A stretch of 58,102 nucleotides of DNA from Candidatus Saganbacteria bacterium (lineage in GTDB: Bacteria; Margulisbacteria; WOR-1; XYC2-FULL-46-14; WPAF01): NCBI GenBank assembly GCA_009772965.1, contig WPAF01000004.1, forward strand, positions 1 to 58,102, read 5' to 3'. The position numbers were made by a program, and so were the translations under genes. Below are positions 1 to 9,280 of this stretch, piece by piece; within the stretch, counting starts at the first letter, position 1; the number at the start of each line of letters is the position of its first letter. The notes beneath the pieces were generated by a model, which saw only the letters and a list, made by a program, of their open reading frames with translations, was not told the origin of the DNA and made no database searches.

Positions 1-30
1 GCCCATTTTACAGGCGTTTGCGGAGGATCG

Positions 31-1698
31 CTATGTTGAGGAGAACACCCAATCGTGGGAACAGCTTGAATTACAGGGGATATCACTGGGACAGTAGTGG
101 GCAATCATAAATATAGGCATTTTTTTAGCAAGCAAGTCTTTAGTCTTTAAGTGGAATCCGGAAATGCCTTTTCTTGCCCTGGATTGGCCATGCTTTTTCC
201 TGGAAAGATCACCCGGAGCAATATCCTTTTCTCTCGCAAAACTATTTATAATACTTAAAAAGGAGGCGCCGTATTGTTCCAGTTTTTTTGCTCCCACACC
301 GGTAATATTCGAAAAATCTTCACTGTTAAGCGGCAGATAATGGGACATTTCCCTAAGCGCGGTATCCGCAAAAACAACAAATGGAGGGACATTTGCTTCA
401 TACGCTAATTTCCTTCTCAATGCTCTCAACCTCTCAAACAATTCCCTATTATAACCAAGCTCATCTTTTGCCTGAATGGCTTCAAAAGAAGCGCCCGAAC
501 CAGCCAGGTTTTTGGTAGGGCAGCAAATATCGCAGCCGCGGCAAGTTGTCCCTGTTAATTCTTCTCCAAAATAATTGAGCAGATATTTTTTTCGGCAAGT
601 TGCAAGTTTGGCATAATTTGATACCAGATTCAATTTTTTGTGAGCCCGCGATCGTAACTTTTCATCTTCAATTTGATTTATAAAAAATTCATGCTTCCTG
701 GTATCCGCGTATGTATAAAACATAACGCATTCGCTTGCGAGCCCGTCCCTGCCGGCACGGCCAATTTCCTGGTAATATCCCTCCAAAGTTTTGGGATAAG
801 TGTAATGCACCACAAGCCTAACATCCGGCTTGTCTATCCCCATGCCAAAAGCAATGGTGGCAACAATAATATTCACCTCATCTTTAATAAAAAGATCCTG
901 CACCAAGGTTCTTTCGCCAGGATCCATGCCGGCATGATAAGCACGCACATTGAATTTTTTTAATTTTAAATTTTCAGCAACCATCTCGGTCTCTTTGCGT
1001 GAAAAACAATAGATAATCACCGATTCGTCCCTGTATTTCTGCAAAATATTCACAAGCTTTGGGGAAGCTTGTTTTTTTTCTATGACCCTTATGTGTAAAT
1101 TCTCGCGGTTAAAACTTGAAATAAAAACCCGTGCTTTTTGCAGTTGCAGCTGATTAATGATATCCTCGCGCACTTGCCTGGTCGCGGTAGCGGTTAAGGC
1201 CATCAAGGGAGTTGAAGGGAAAAGTTCCTTTAATAAGCTTAAATTGCGGTAACTTGGGCGAAAATCATGCCCCCATTCAGAAATACAGTGCGCTTCATCC
1301 ACCACAACCAGGCTGACGGTTAAGGTTTTTAAGAATTCTTGGAAATCCTTTAATGCAAATCGCTCCGGCGCTATATATAAGATTTTAACTTCGCCATTTT
1401 TAGCAGACAAGCAAATCTTATCAATTTGCATGGGCGCCAAAGTAGAATTTATAAGCTCTGCCTTAATTCCGCATGCCCGAAGAGCATCAACCTGATCTTT
1501 CATTAAGGAAATCAAAGGGGAAACAACAACCGTAATACCGTCGAATTTTAGCGCCGGCAATTGATAGCAAAGCGATTTGCCTCCCCCTGTCGGCATCAAG
1601 ACAAAACAATCTTTTCCCGAAACAACATGATTAACAATCTCCTCTTGCAAAGGCCGGAATTCGTCATAACCGAAATACTGCTTTAATAAATGTTTCAT
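31..1698 (-). CDS. recQ: ATP-dependent DNA helicase RecQ (HRDC domain; non-homologous-looking C-terminal tail)
   Basis: FGYDEFRPLQEEIV, MPTGGGKSLCYQLPAL, VVDEAHCISEWGHDFRPSY, IGRAGRDG, zinc-binding Cys cluster and HRDC-like segment. Confidence 0.93.
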   Translation of the reverse strand: MKHLLKQYFGYDEFRPLQEEIVNHVVSGKDCFVLMPTGGGKSLCYQLPALKFDGITVVVSPLISLMKDQVDALRACGIKAELINSTLAPMQIDKICLSAKNGEVKILYIAPERFALKDFQEFLKTLTVSLVVVDEAHCISEWGHDFRPSYRNLSLLKELFPSTPLMALTATATRQVREDIINQLQLQKARVFISSFNRENLHIRVIEKKQASPKLVNILQKYRDESVIIYCFSRKETEMVAENLKLKKFNVRAYHAGMDPGERTLVQDLFIKDEVNIIVATIAFGMGIDKPDVRLVVHYTYPKTLEGYYQEIGRAGRDGLASECVMFYTYADTRKHEFFINQIEDEKLRSRAHKKLNLVSNYAKLATCRKKYLLNYFGEELTGTTCRGCDICCPTKNLAGSGASFEAIQAKDELGYNRELFERLRALRRKLAYEANVPPFVVFADTALREMSHYLPLNSEDFSNITGVGAKKLEQYGASFLSIINSFAREKDIAPGDLSRKKHGQSRARKGISGFHLKTKDLLAKKMPIFMIAHYCPSDIPCNSSCSHDWVFSST

Positions 1699-4590
1699 TT
1701 ATAGTGTCCCCAATAATTCACTGGCAATCTCATAGCTTTCTAAGCGCATTATGCTTTCATCCGCATTGCCAAAACTCAAGAAATTTACGCTGCCATACCA
1801 TACAATGTTTTGGTCAATAAGTGTGAATTTTTGATGTATATTTGATTTATGTATAACTTTGATTCCGGCATTTTTTAAGTATTCCGCCAGGCTTTCAAAG
1901 GCTTGCCGATTGTCAGGCCTGAAATCTTCAGGACTCCTTGTCACTACGGTAATATCCACGTTATTTATTATTTTCGGCGATAATAACTGTATCATTTGTA
2001 TTAGCCTATTTTTTCTCATGAAAGGGCAAACAATAATAATTTCTTTGCCGGACATAGCGATGTCATTGGAGAATACGCCCATGAAACTCTTGCCGTCAAA
2101 GATTATGTTGGTTTTTCCCAATTGCGCGGTTTCTGTTTTTGATTTGTATCCTATCTGGGCATACCCTTTAACCCTCTTGTGATACATGCGCTCTAAGACG
2201 GGAACATGGATGTCCACATAGTCATAAATAAGCACTTCTTTTTTGTTTTCATAAATACGATGTAAACGCCCGGCGTATTGGGCAATTGTGCCTTTCCATG
2301 CAATTGGCATAACCAAAAATAGGGTGTCCAAGCGGGGATAATCAAAACCCTCTCCAACATATTTTCCTGTAGCCACAATAATTAACGGGTCTTCTTTGGC
2401 AATAGAACCCAATCTCTGCATTATTTCTCGCTTTTCTTTTTGAGAGGCGCTGCCGACAAGAGTAATTACATTTGGGCATTTCTTTTCCAGCATATTTACC
2501 AAGGTGGATACATGGCTTGCCCTTTCGGTCAAAATAAGTGGCGTCCTGCTGGCTTCCAGGCATTTTTGGATATCATCAACTATCTGGCGATTGCGCAATT
2601 CGTCATCAGATATTGATTTGTAAATCTGGGTAATATGCCAATTCTTCTCGTCTTGCGATAGCGGCTTTTTGAAACTGGTAAATTTGGGGATTATAAAATG
2701 ATCGAACGGCCGTTTTTCAGCCTGGGCTTTGGCGTCTACGGTGTAACAGATTGGTCCGCATTGCATAAAAATAATTGGATGATGACCATCTTGCCTTGTT
2801 GGAGTCGCGGTAAGCCCGTAAACATATTTGGCATTAATGGTTTTTAATATCTTCTCAAAATTAAAAGCCGGCACATGATGGCATTCATCAATGATTACCA
2901 TGCCATAATTTTTGACCAGGTCTTTTACTTCTTGCCCTTTAATGAGTGATTGCATGATGGCAACATCTACAATGCCCGTTAATGTATTTTTCCCCGCACC
3001 CAGTTGCCCAATGATAGGACGCTGTTTTTTGCGGCCTTGCTTCCCGATAAGCTTAGGCAATGGCTCATTAATAGATAGGAATTGGAGCAGTGTTTTTTGC
3101 CATTGAGCCAATAGTGCTTGCGTGTGCACAAGTATAAGCGTATTTACTTTCCGGTTGGCAATCAAGTTTGCGCCAATAATCGTTTTTCCGAAAGCAGTTG
3201 TCGCGGCCAATACCCCGAAAGCATGTTTCAATAGTGCCGCAACAACAGGTTTTTGATCAGCATTGAGATTGCCGTTAAATTTAACTTTTATCTTTTTCCC
3301 TTGATTAGTTTTATCGTCAATGGCATATGCGACATCCGCATTATCAAGTAATCGTAGCAGCCCTTCTTCGCAGCCGCGAGGAATGCCCAAATACTTTTCA
3401 GTTTCATCAATAGTGGAAATAATTCTTGGCTTATCATAAATCGGCAAGCGCATAGCCTGTGCCTTATAAAATTCTGGGTTCTTGAACGCGGCCAGCCGTT
3501 TGATCCTGGTTAATGCTTTTTGTGTAATGGCCGCTTTTTCTAAATAGAGCATATTTGCTTTTACAATGGCAACTATTTTCGGAAAATCAGTTTTTGCCAA
3601 GTTTTGCTCCGGCTTTGTTTTTTCCCATGGCTTTGCATCTTCTTCGTCTTTTATTAAAACTCCAAGTTCATTGCCATTATTCAGCGTTTCAATTTTTTCC
3701 CGGACTTCAGCAAGCGGCATTTTCTTAATTCCGGACAAATAAGCCCATTGATCCATATAGGGGACAAATTGTTCATCAATAAAAGCACTATTGCCAAACT
3801 TGCGGGCATATCCTTGGAGAGGCAAGGCAATTAAATTGCCGAAACCGCCTTTTGGCATTATGTCCTGGCTTGGAAATAAGCGATCATACGACTTAAAGCT
3901 TATTTCATGGCGGTTATTCATGGCACAAGTTAATAAGGCGCTTCCCAATTTGCGCGCAGTCGCCGCAGGAATGGCCTCTTCAAAAAAGATCCAAACGTGG
4001 GCGCCATTGCCTGAACGGGACCGCTCGACCGTTATTGGAATATTATTCGTAGCACAAATCAGCCTGAAAGCGGTAATATCTTGAGGCCATTCAGCTCCAT
4101 CAAAATCAATAGCCAATAAATAGCAGTTTTCATCCATTAACAATGGATATATTCCAATAATATCTTTTCCTTGGCCATTTGTACCTTTCAAATGAGCTTC
4201 AATCACAAAATCATTAATACAGGAAAACTTACGATTTGGACAAGACGCACAACGATACTTCTTTTTATTGCACAGGGCGGCATGCCATTCGTTTTCACAA
4301 ACCGGCTGATAGCCGCCTCTTTTTGTTGCTTCGCTATACCAACGCTTTGCGTATACATCATCTCTCCCTCGAAAGATAGACCTAAAAAGAGCTATTTTCT
4401 CTTCGGGCAAACTGTTGTTGTGGACTTTTGGCAATATTGTAGGTGTTTCATCCGGAATATTCATAGCGGGAGAAACTGTAATCGGCTGTTGTGGATTTAG
4501 TTGTTTCCGGAGGCTTTCATTTTCCGCTTTTAATAAAAGATTTTCCGTCTTTAGCGCATTATAGGCTTTTAGCAATTCTTCATAATTCAT
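1699..4590 (-). CDS. AEP-type primase domain (TOTE conflict-system-like) + SF2 helicase + C-terminal PLD-type domain
   Basis: N-terminal coiled coil, Cys cluster CNKKKYRCASCPNRKFSC, primase-like LLAIDFDGAEW / VERSRSGNGAHVWIFFE, helicase TTAFGKTIIGANLI / IIDECHH / GLTATPTRQDG, C-terminal HQKFTLIDQNIVWYGSVNF; TAA stop directly followed by recQ ATG. Confidence 0.85.
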   Translation of the reverse strand: MNYEELLKAYNALKTENLLLKAENESLRKQLNPQQPITVSPAMNIPDETPTILPKVHNNSLPEEKIALFRSIFRGRDDVYAKRWYSEATKRGGYQPVCENEWHAALCNKKKYRCASCPNRKFSCINDFVIEAHLKGTNGQGKDIIGIYPLLMDENCYLLAIDFDGAEWPQDITAFRLICATNNIPITVERSRSGNGAHVWIFFEEAIPAATARKLGSALLTCAMNNRHEISFKSYDRLFPSQDIMPKGGFGNLIALPLQGYARKFGNSAFIDEQFVPYMDQWAYLSGIKKMPLAEVREKIETLNNGNELGVLIKDEEDAKPWEKTKPEQNLAKTDFPKIVAIVKANMLYLEKAAITQKALTRIKRLAAFKNPEFYKAQAMRLPIYDKPRIISTIDETEKYLGIPRGCEEGLLRLLDNADVAYAIDDKTNQGKKIKVKFNGNLNADQKPVVAALLKHAFGVLAATTAFGKTIIGANLIANRKVNTLILVHTQALLAQWQKTLLQFLSINEPLPKLIGKQGRKKQRPIIGQLGAGKNTLTGIVDVAIMQSLIKGQEVKDLVKNYGMVIIDECHHVPAFNFEKILKTINAKYVYGLTATPTRQDGHHPIIFMQCGPICYTVDAKAQAEKRPFDHFIIPKFTSFKKPLSQDEKNWHITQIYKSISDDELRNRQIVDDIQKCLEASRTPLILTERASHVSTLVNMLEKKCPNVITLVGSASQKEKREIMQRLGSIAKEDPLIIVATGKYVGEGFDYPRLDTLFLVMPIAWKGTIAQYAGRLHRIYENKKEVLIYDYVDIHVPVLERMYHKRVKGYAQIGYKSKTETAQLGKTNIIFDGKSFMGVFSNDIAMSGKEIIIVCPFMRKNRLIQMIQLLSPKIINNVDITVVTRSPEDFRPDNRQAFESLAEYLKNAGIKVIHKSNIHQKFTLIDQNIVWYGSVNFLSFGNADESIMRLESYEIASELLGTL

Positions 4591-4688
4591 ATCTCAAGAT
4601 ATCCCTCAATGGTTTCCCTTATTAGGTCTTATTATATCACAGTGTATATTTCACTTGTTTTGCGTATATTAGCATGCTATTATAACCC

Positions 4689-4714
4689 TACTATTATTAC
4701 ATGTAATTATAGTA
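4689..4714. promoter_or_regulatory. 26-bp near-perfect palindrome (one mismatched pair) abutting the ATPase start codon
   Basis: TACTATTATTACATGTAATTATAGTA immediately before ATG at 4715. Confidence 0.7.
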
Positions 4715-6019
4715 ATGATTATGGGATCAATTAAAAAGAAAAAAGAATTGGAGGCGGCTGGAGCTATCCTCCCCAAAAGGGCGGTCGAGCGCGCCTTAAA
4801 AACCGAGATCCTTCCCTGGCTAAAAAGAGATGAGATAATAATCATTACCGGCGCTCGCCAGACAGGGAAAAGCGTGCTTCTTTCCCAGCTTATACACTAC
4901 CATCTGCTCCCCTGGACAAAAAACGTCCATTATTTCAACCTTGATATTCCTGGTCATTTTGAGTTCATAAATAATCAGGATAACCTTATCGCTTTGGCGA
5001 CAAAAGCCGGGGCCCGATCATTTGTCATTATCGATGAAATACAACGCCTGAAAGAACCAGGGCTTTTTCTTAAAGGCATCTATGATCTCCACCTGCCGCT
5101 TAAATTGATCGTTTCCGGCTCCAGCTCCCTGGAAATAAAGAGCAAAGTCCATGAGGCTCTTACCGGTCGTAAAGTTATCTTTCACCTTGTCCCATTTAAT
5201 ATCAAGGAGCTTGCCGGTGCTCTTTTTCCGAAAAATTCTTTTAATGAGATTATAAAAAATAAGGCTGTTCTTAATGTCGTTCTTGACCATTATTTCACTT
5301 TTGGAAGTTATCCGGCAGTTGCTATGGCCAAAGGCCATAAATTAAAACATGCCTTATTAAAGGAAATATTTCATAGTTATATGGAAAAAGATATTAAATC
5401 ATTTCTTAAAATAGAAAATGAAACTGCTTTTCGAAACCTAATCAAGCTACTCGCGTCCCAAATCGGTAATTTAATCAACAAAGATGAACTTTCAAATAGT
5501 TTAGGAATACATAAAAACACTCTCGACCATTATTTGTGGTATTTGGAAGAGACTTTTATTCTTGATTTCGCGCGGCCATATTATAAAAACCCAAGAAAAG
5601 AACTACTTAAAAGCCCAAAGGTTTATTTCCTCGATCTTGGCATCAGGAATTTCGCTGTTAGCAGTTTTGGAGAATTTGAATTTCGCCCTGACAAAGGGGC
5701 TATTTTTGAGAATTTCGCTTATCTCGGTCTGAAGGAAAAGATCGATCCGCTTACTCCGATCAATTTCTGGCGGACAAAAGCTGGCGCTGAAGTTGATTTT
5801 GTTATATCATCGAAGCTAAAACCGGTTCCCTTTGAAGCAAAGGCCGTTTCTTTAAAAAACTATAAAGTGGGGAAATCCTTTAGGAGCTTTCTTCGAAGTT
5901 ATCAGCCTGATAAGGCGTATTTTCTGAATCTTTCCCTGAACGGAAAGCGTAAAATTGACGGTTCCGAAGTTGCCTTTCTGACCCCTTCGGAATTTATTAA
6001 AATTAAACAAATCGATTAA
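4715..6019 (+). CDS. AAA+ ATPase with DUF4143 (AAA_14 family)
   Basis: ITGARQTGKSVLLSQL Walker A, FVIIDEIQRL Walker B, C-terminal GAIFENFAYLGLKE / INFWRTKAGAEVDFVI typical of DUF4143. Confidence 0.9.
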   Translation: MIMGSIKKKKELEAAGAILPKRAVERALKTEILPWLKRDEIIIITGARQTGKSVLLSQLIHYHLLPWTKNVHYFNLDIPGHFEFINNQDNLIALATKAGARSFVIIDEIQRLKEPGLFLKGIYDLHLPLKLIVSGSSSLEIKSKVHEALTGRKVIFHLVPFNIKELAGALFPKNSFNEIIKNKAVLNVVLDHYFTFGSYPAVAMAKGHKLKHALLKEIFHSYMEKDIKSFLKIENETAFRNLIKLLASQIGNLINKDELSNSLGIHKNTLDHYLWYLEETFILDFARPYYKNPRKELLKSPKVYFLDLGIRNFAVSSFGEFEFRPDKGAIFENFAYLGLKEKIDPLTPINFWRTKAGAEVDFVISSKLKPVPFEAKAVSLKNYKVGKSFRSFLRSYQPDKAYFLNLSLNGKRKIDGSEVAFLTPSEFIKIKQID

Positions 6020-6109
6020 TCGTGTGTTTCTCGGGATAAAATACTATTACCGTAGTAGTTTCTTTCGGGTAGCTCCCCGTGGGGCTAGACTTTTTATGAG
6101 ATATACTGC

Positions 6110-6361
6110 TTGTTTGAGTTTTATCGAGACATAATCAGACAAAGCAAAAAACATTCACTAGATCAGGAAAGAAAGTTGATTGCGCTTGCCAAAAATGGCA
6201 ACAAGGCAGCAAAAGACGAACTTTTACTGGGCCATATTAGCTTTTTCATCTTTAGAATTAACAAGGTCTTTTACCCGATATTAGTAAAACAACATGGTGA
6301 AGACATTCTTCAGGAATGCTTGCTCATGGCTGGCGAGAAAATACCTCTTGACGGCAGATAA
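6110..6361 (+). pseudogene. Sigma-70-like fragment (ends around region 2.1/2.2)
   Basis: LIALAKNGNKAAKDELLLGHISFFIFRI...HGEDILQECLL resembles sigma-70 region 1.2-2.2; stops at 83 aa. Confidence 0.5.
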
Positions 6362-6413
6362 AATATGTCCTAAGATATAAGACAGTTGTCTTGTTAAAAA
6401 GGACAGTGTTTTG

Positions 6414-7049
6414 ATGCTCTTGCCAACCAGAAGAAAAAAAATACTAGAAGTCTTTATGGCGGATCCTTTTCATGAAGTGCATCTTCGTGAAGTGGCTCGC
6501 ATGGCGCAGGTTTCGCGGGGCAATGTTGACCTTTCCCTGCGGCAGTTTGTCCAGGAGGGGATGTTTAAAAGACGCAATGTTTCGAATATGACCTTTTTCC
6601 ACCCCGACTTATCCAATGAACGACTGCTTAAATTATTCGAATACCTGGAAGTTGAAAAAAAAGAATTATTCTTTAAAAATAGTAGAAAAATAGCCCGGTT
6701 GCTACGGCAATACGCGGAAGCCCTGCTTAATTTGTCCGAGATGAAGATTCAAATGATCATCCTTTTTGGCTCGGTTGCGAGAGGCGATTGGACGAAAGGT
6801 AGCGACATTGATATTCTCACGGTTTCCGCCGAAAAGAGCGAAGAACTGTCGGGCGTTTTTAGCAAAGCGAGAAAGGATGTCAGTCCGCTGCTTGATATCA
6901 GGCCAATTGGCACGACTATAGATAAATTTATAGCCGGTTTAAAAAACAAATCCGAATTTTACGAAGAGCTCTGGAGAGATAGGATCGTTTTATACAATGA
7001 ATTTCTTTTCTGGCGGCTAATTGGAAAGGGGAGAGAGTTTAGTGCCTAA
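6414..7049 (+). CDS. wHTH-MNT nucleotidyltransferase domain protein
   Basis: N-terminal wHTH; IILFGSVARGDWTKGSDIDILTV nucleotidyltransferase motif. Confidence 0.85.
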   Translation: MLLPTRRKKILEVFMADPFHEVHLREVARMAQVSRGNVDLSLRQFVQEGMFKRRNVSNMTFFHPDLSNERLLKLFEYLEVEKKELFFKNSRKIARLLRQYAEALLNLSEMKIQMIILFGSVARGDWTKGSDIDILTVSAEKSEELSGVFSKARKDVSPLLDIRPIGTTIDKFIAGLKNKSEFYEELWRDRIVLYNEFLFWRLIGKGREFSA

Positions 7050-7299
7050 AGACATGGAAAAAACTTTGCGGGAATGTTTCCACCCTAGGCAGGGGAAGCC
7101 GAATCTTAGAAGATGCTCTCCCGATCCAGGCCGAGCTAAGCAACTTGAGCGTAAATATGCCGATACACTGGAAAAAGCGCAGGAAACCAGGGTCATTGAA
7201 CAGTATGGCGTTGAAATCATCACCAATGAAGATGTCGAGTGGATCATCGAAGACGCTAAAGACTTCGTCCTAAAAATTGAAGAAGTGTTGGCGGAGTAG
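7042..7299 (+). CDS. Small protein overlapping the MNT gene; possible reduced HEPN-like partner
   Basis: GTG start overlapping 8 nt with upstream gene; C-terminus EDVEWIIEDAKDFVLKIEEVL resembles HEPN C-terminal helix. Confidence 0.5.
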   Translation: MPKDMEKTLRECFHPRQGKPNLRRCSPDPGRAKQLERKYADTLEKAQETRVIEQYGVEIITNEDVEWIIEDAKDFVLKIEEVLAE

Positions 7300-7302
7300 C
7301 GG

Positions 7303-7836
7303 ATGGAAAGGGCTGTTCTAGAAGATAAGCTAAAAACAATTTTAATTTACTTCTTATCACTATTGTTCTTTTTGGCTATTCTGCCCGCGGCCATTGTTGT
7401 TTCGGGCTTATTTCTAGATAAATTATTTGAGCTTTCTCAAGTAATTTATCATCCCTATAATTTGATCTTCGCCTCAGTTTTTGTAATCTTTGGTTTATTC
7501 TGGATGGCTTGGTCTTTATATTCTCTGATTATTATTGGCAAAGGAAATCCTCAAGAAGCTTTTGGTAAAGAGATTCTGCCTGCCTCCAAGAAGCTTGTTA
7601 TTATCGGGCCGTATCGTTACACCAGAAACCCAATGGGCTTTGGATGGTTTATGGTTATGGTTGGAGTAGGCCTCTCTTTGGGTTCGCTTTCCTTACTGCT
7701 GATTATTTTGCCGCTCTTTCTTGCCGCGGTAATTATTTACTTAAAAAGTTTTGAAGAGAAAAAGTTGCTTATAAGATTTGGCGCTGATTATATGCTCTAT
7801 CGGAATAAAGTGCCAATGATATTGCCGAGGTTGTAA
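7303..7836 (+). CDS. Isoprenylcysteine/phospholipid methyltransferase family membrane protein
   Basis: GPYRYTRNPMGFGWFMVMVG motif, multiple TM segments. Confidence 0.7.
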   Translation: MERAVLEDKLKTILIYFLSLLFFLAILPAAIVVSGLFLDKLFELSQVIYHPYNLIFASVFVIFGLFWMAWSLYSLIIIGKGNPQEAFGKEILPASKKLVIIGPYRYTRNPMGFGWFMVMVGVGLSLGSLSLLLIILPLFLAAVIIYLKSFEEKKLLIRFGADYMLYRNKVPMILPRL

Positions 7837-7858
7837 GATTGGGAGGGTTAGACAGCAA

Positions 7859-8455
7859 ATGAATGAAAAATTATTTATATTTGTTTTATTAATTATTATT
7901 TTTATTATCGTTAAACAAGGATTTTCTCTTGCTGAAACCAAGCCAGTAACGGGGAATATGGATCGGTCGATTATATGCACGGCTGTTGTAAACGCAGGTA
8001 AACAGCCCGCCGATAAGATATTTTACTTTTTCAGTCACTTGGATAAGTATTATCTTGAATTAAGTCCCGGCCATAAAAAATTCCAAATACTGGATGCCCA
8101 AGTCCTTGCTAAAGGAGTCCATATCGCTGTAGAGGAAAATGCCGGGGGCCAATATGTCATACATAAATATGAAGTCACGGAATTTATTCTTAATAAACAA
8201 ATTCGATTGATGTCAAGCCCCTCTATTGTCAAGGTTGGGCCTTTTAACATTGAGGTATTAACTATTGTGGAATTCAATATAACTTCAGATATAGACAAAG
8301 AAGTTACATTGGTATCATCAACGCTTACTCTTGAATTTAAAAGCATTGCTTCCTATTATTTCGCAAAATTATTTCGAGTTAAAGATGTTTGGGAAAGCCA
8401 TCTTAAGGAAGAAATGTCAAATGGAATGAAAATAGTTGAGTCCGAAAAGTTTTAA
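7859..8455 (+). CDS. Exported SRPBCC/START-like protein
   Basis: N-terminal hydrophobic segment; IFYFFSHLDKYYLELSPGHKKFQIL and C-terminal long helix pattern. Confidence 0.5.
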   Translation: MNEKLFIFVLLIIIFIIVKQGFSLAETKPVTGNMDRSIICTAVVNAGKQPADKIFYFFSHLDKYYLELSPGHKKFQILDAQVLAKGVHIAVEENAGGQYVIHKYEVTEFILNKQIRLMSSPSIVKVGPFNIEVLTIVEFNITSDIDKEVTLVSSTLTLEFKSIASYYFAKLFRVKDVWESHLKEEMSNGMKIVESEKF

Positions 8456-8456
8456 C

Positions 8457-8549
8457 ATGAGATTTAAAATCGGCTTCTTATTATACTTTATCATTGTATT
8501 TTCAAGCTTGAATCTTTGTTATGCTTTGACAATAGAGAGCATAAAATGA
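8457..8549 (+). pseudogene. Signal-peptide-only ORF remnant (MRFKIGFLLYFIIVFSSLNLCYALTIESIK)
   Basis: 30-aa ORF consisting of a signal peptide; ATGA overlap with next ORF. Confidence 0.4.
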
Positions 8550-8785
8550 ATTATTTAATTGCCCTTATGGTGTTGTTGTCGGGTTTTAATCTGTTTGTGG
8601 AGCCACAGATAGAAGATAGTATGATTTATTTTCCTACAAAAGAAATAGCAGAAACACCTGCCTCAATTGGTATCCAGTATGAGGACATAATTATTAAAAC
8701 ACCGGATGGCAGGAATATCTATGGCTGGTTTATGGGCAGAGGTTAATTCTGAAGAAGTTGTTTTATGTTTTCACGGCAATGCCGA
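8546..8785 (+). pseudogene. alpha/beta hydrolase remnant, frameshifted and truncated
   Basis: IYFPTKEIAETPASIGIQYEDIIIKTPDGRNIYGWFMGRG* then, in another frame, SEEVVLCFHGNAEH. Confidence 0.65.
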
Positions 8786-8863
8786 GCACAGTCGAGGCAA
8801 GCGAGTCGAAGTATCCCTAGCCCTTGACAACTTGGCCAAATATAGTTTACAATATACGCAACT

Positions 8864-9181
8864 ATGCAACAAGTATATGAAATGCACGCCGAGATCTGTA
8901 AGGTTTTGTCCAATCCTAAACGAATTGAGATTATCAATACCTTGCGGGATAAGGAGCTCTCGGTAGGAGATCTGTTGGACAAGCTTAGAATCAAAAAGGC
9001 CAATCTTTCCCAGCACTTGGCTGTGATGCGTTCAAAGGGGATCGTTAAAACCAGAAGGAATGGAGTGAATATATATTATCGGATTGCCAATCGGAAAGTG
9101 ATCAAGGCCTGCGACATTATGAGGGAAGTATTGCTGGAACAGTTGTCCGAAGCCAATAAAGTAATCAAGAAAATTAGATAA
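8864..9181 (+). CDS. ArsR-family HTH transcriptional regulator
   Basis: LSNPKRIEIINTLRDKELSVGDLLDKLRIKKANLSQHLAVMRSKGIVKTRRNG. Confidence 0.9.
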   Translation: MQQVYEMHAEICKVLSNPKRIEIINTLRDKELSVGDLLDKLRIKKANLSQHLAVMRSKGIVKTRRNGVNIYYRIANRKVIKACDIMREVLLEQLSEANKVIKKIR

Positions 9182-9280
9182 TGGGAGGCACTGTATGGTT
9201 GGGTCTGGAATGATGGGCGGTAATTGGTTTGGAGGAGGCGCATTATTTATGATCATGTCTGAGGAGGGAAAAAGGATCAT

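Noticed and set aside
673-4500. Several + strand ORFs (673-963, 1859-2182, 2912-3106, 3791-4084, 4171-4500) opposite recQ and the primase-helicase gene
   Set aside because: Antisense to strongly supported coding frames, no recognisable motifs or RBS.
8706-8966. 86-aa ORF 8706-8966 as a gene
   Set aside because: Only the FHGNAEH part is meaningful; it is the out-of-frame part of a broken hydrolase and overlaps arsR.
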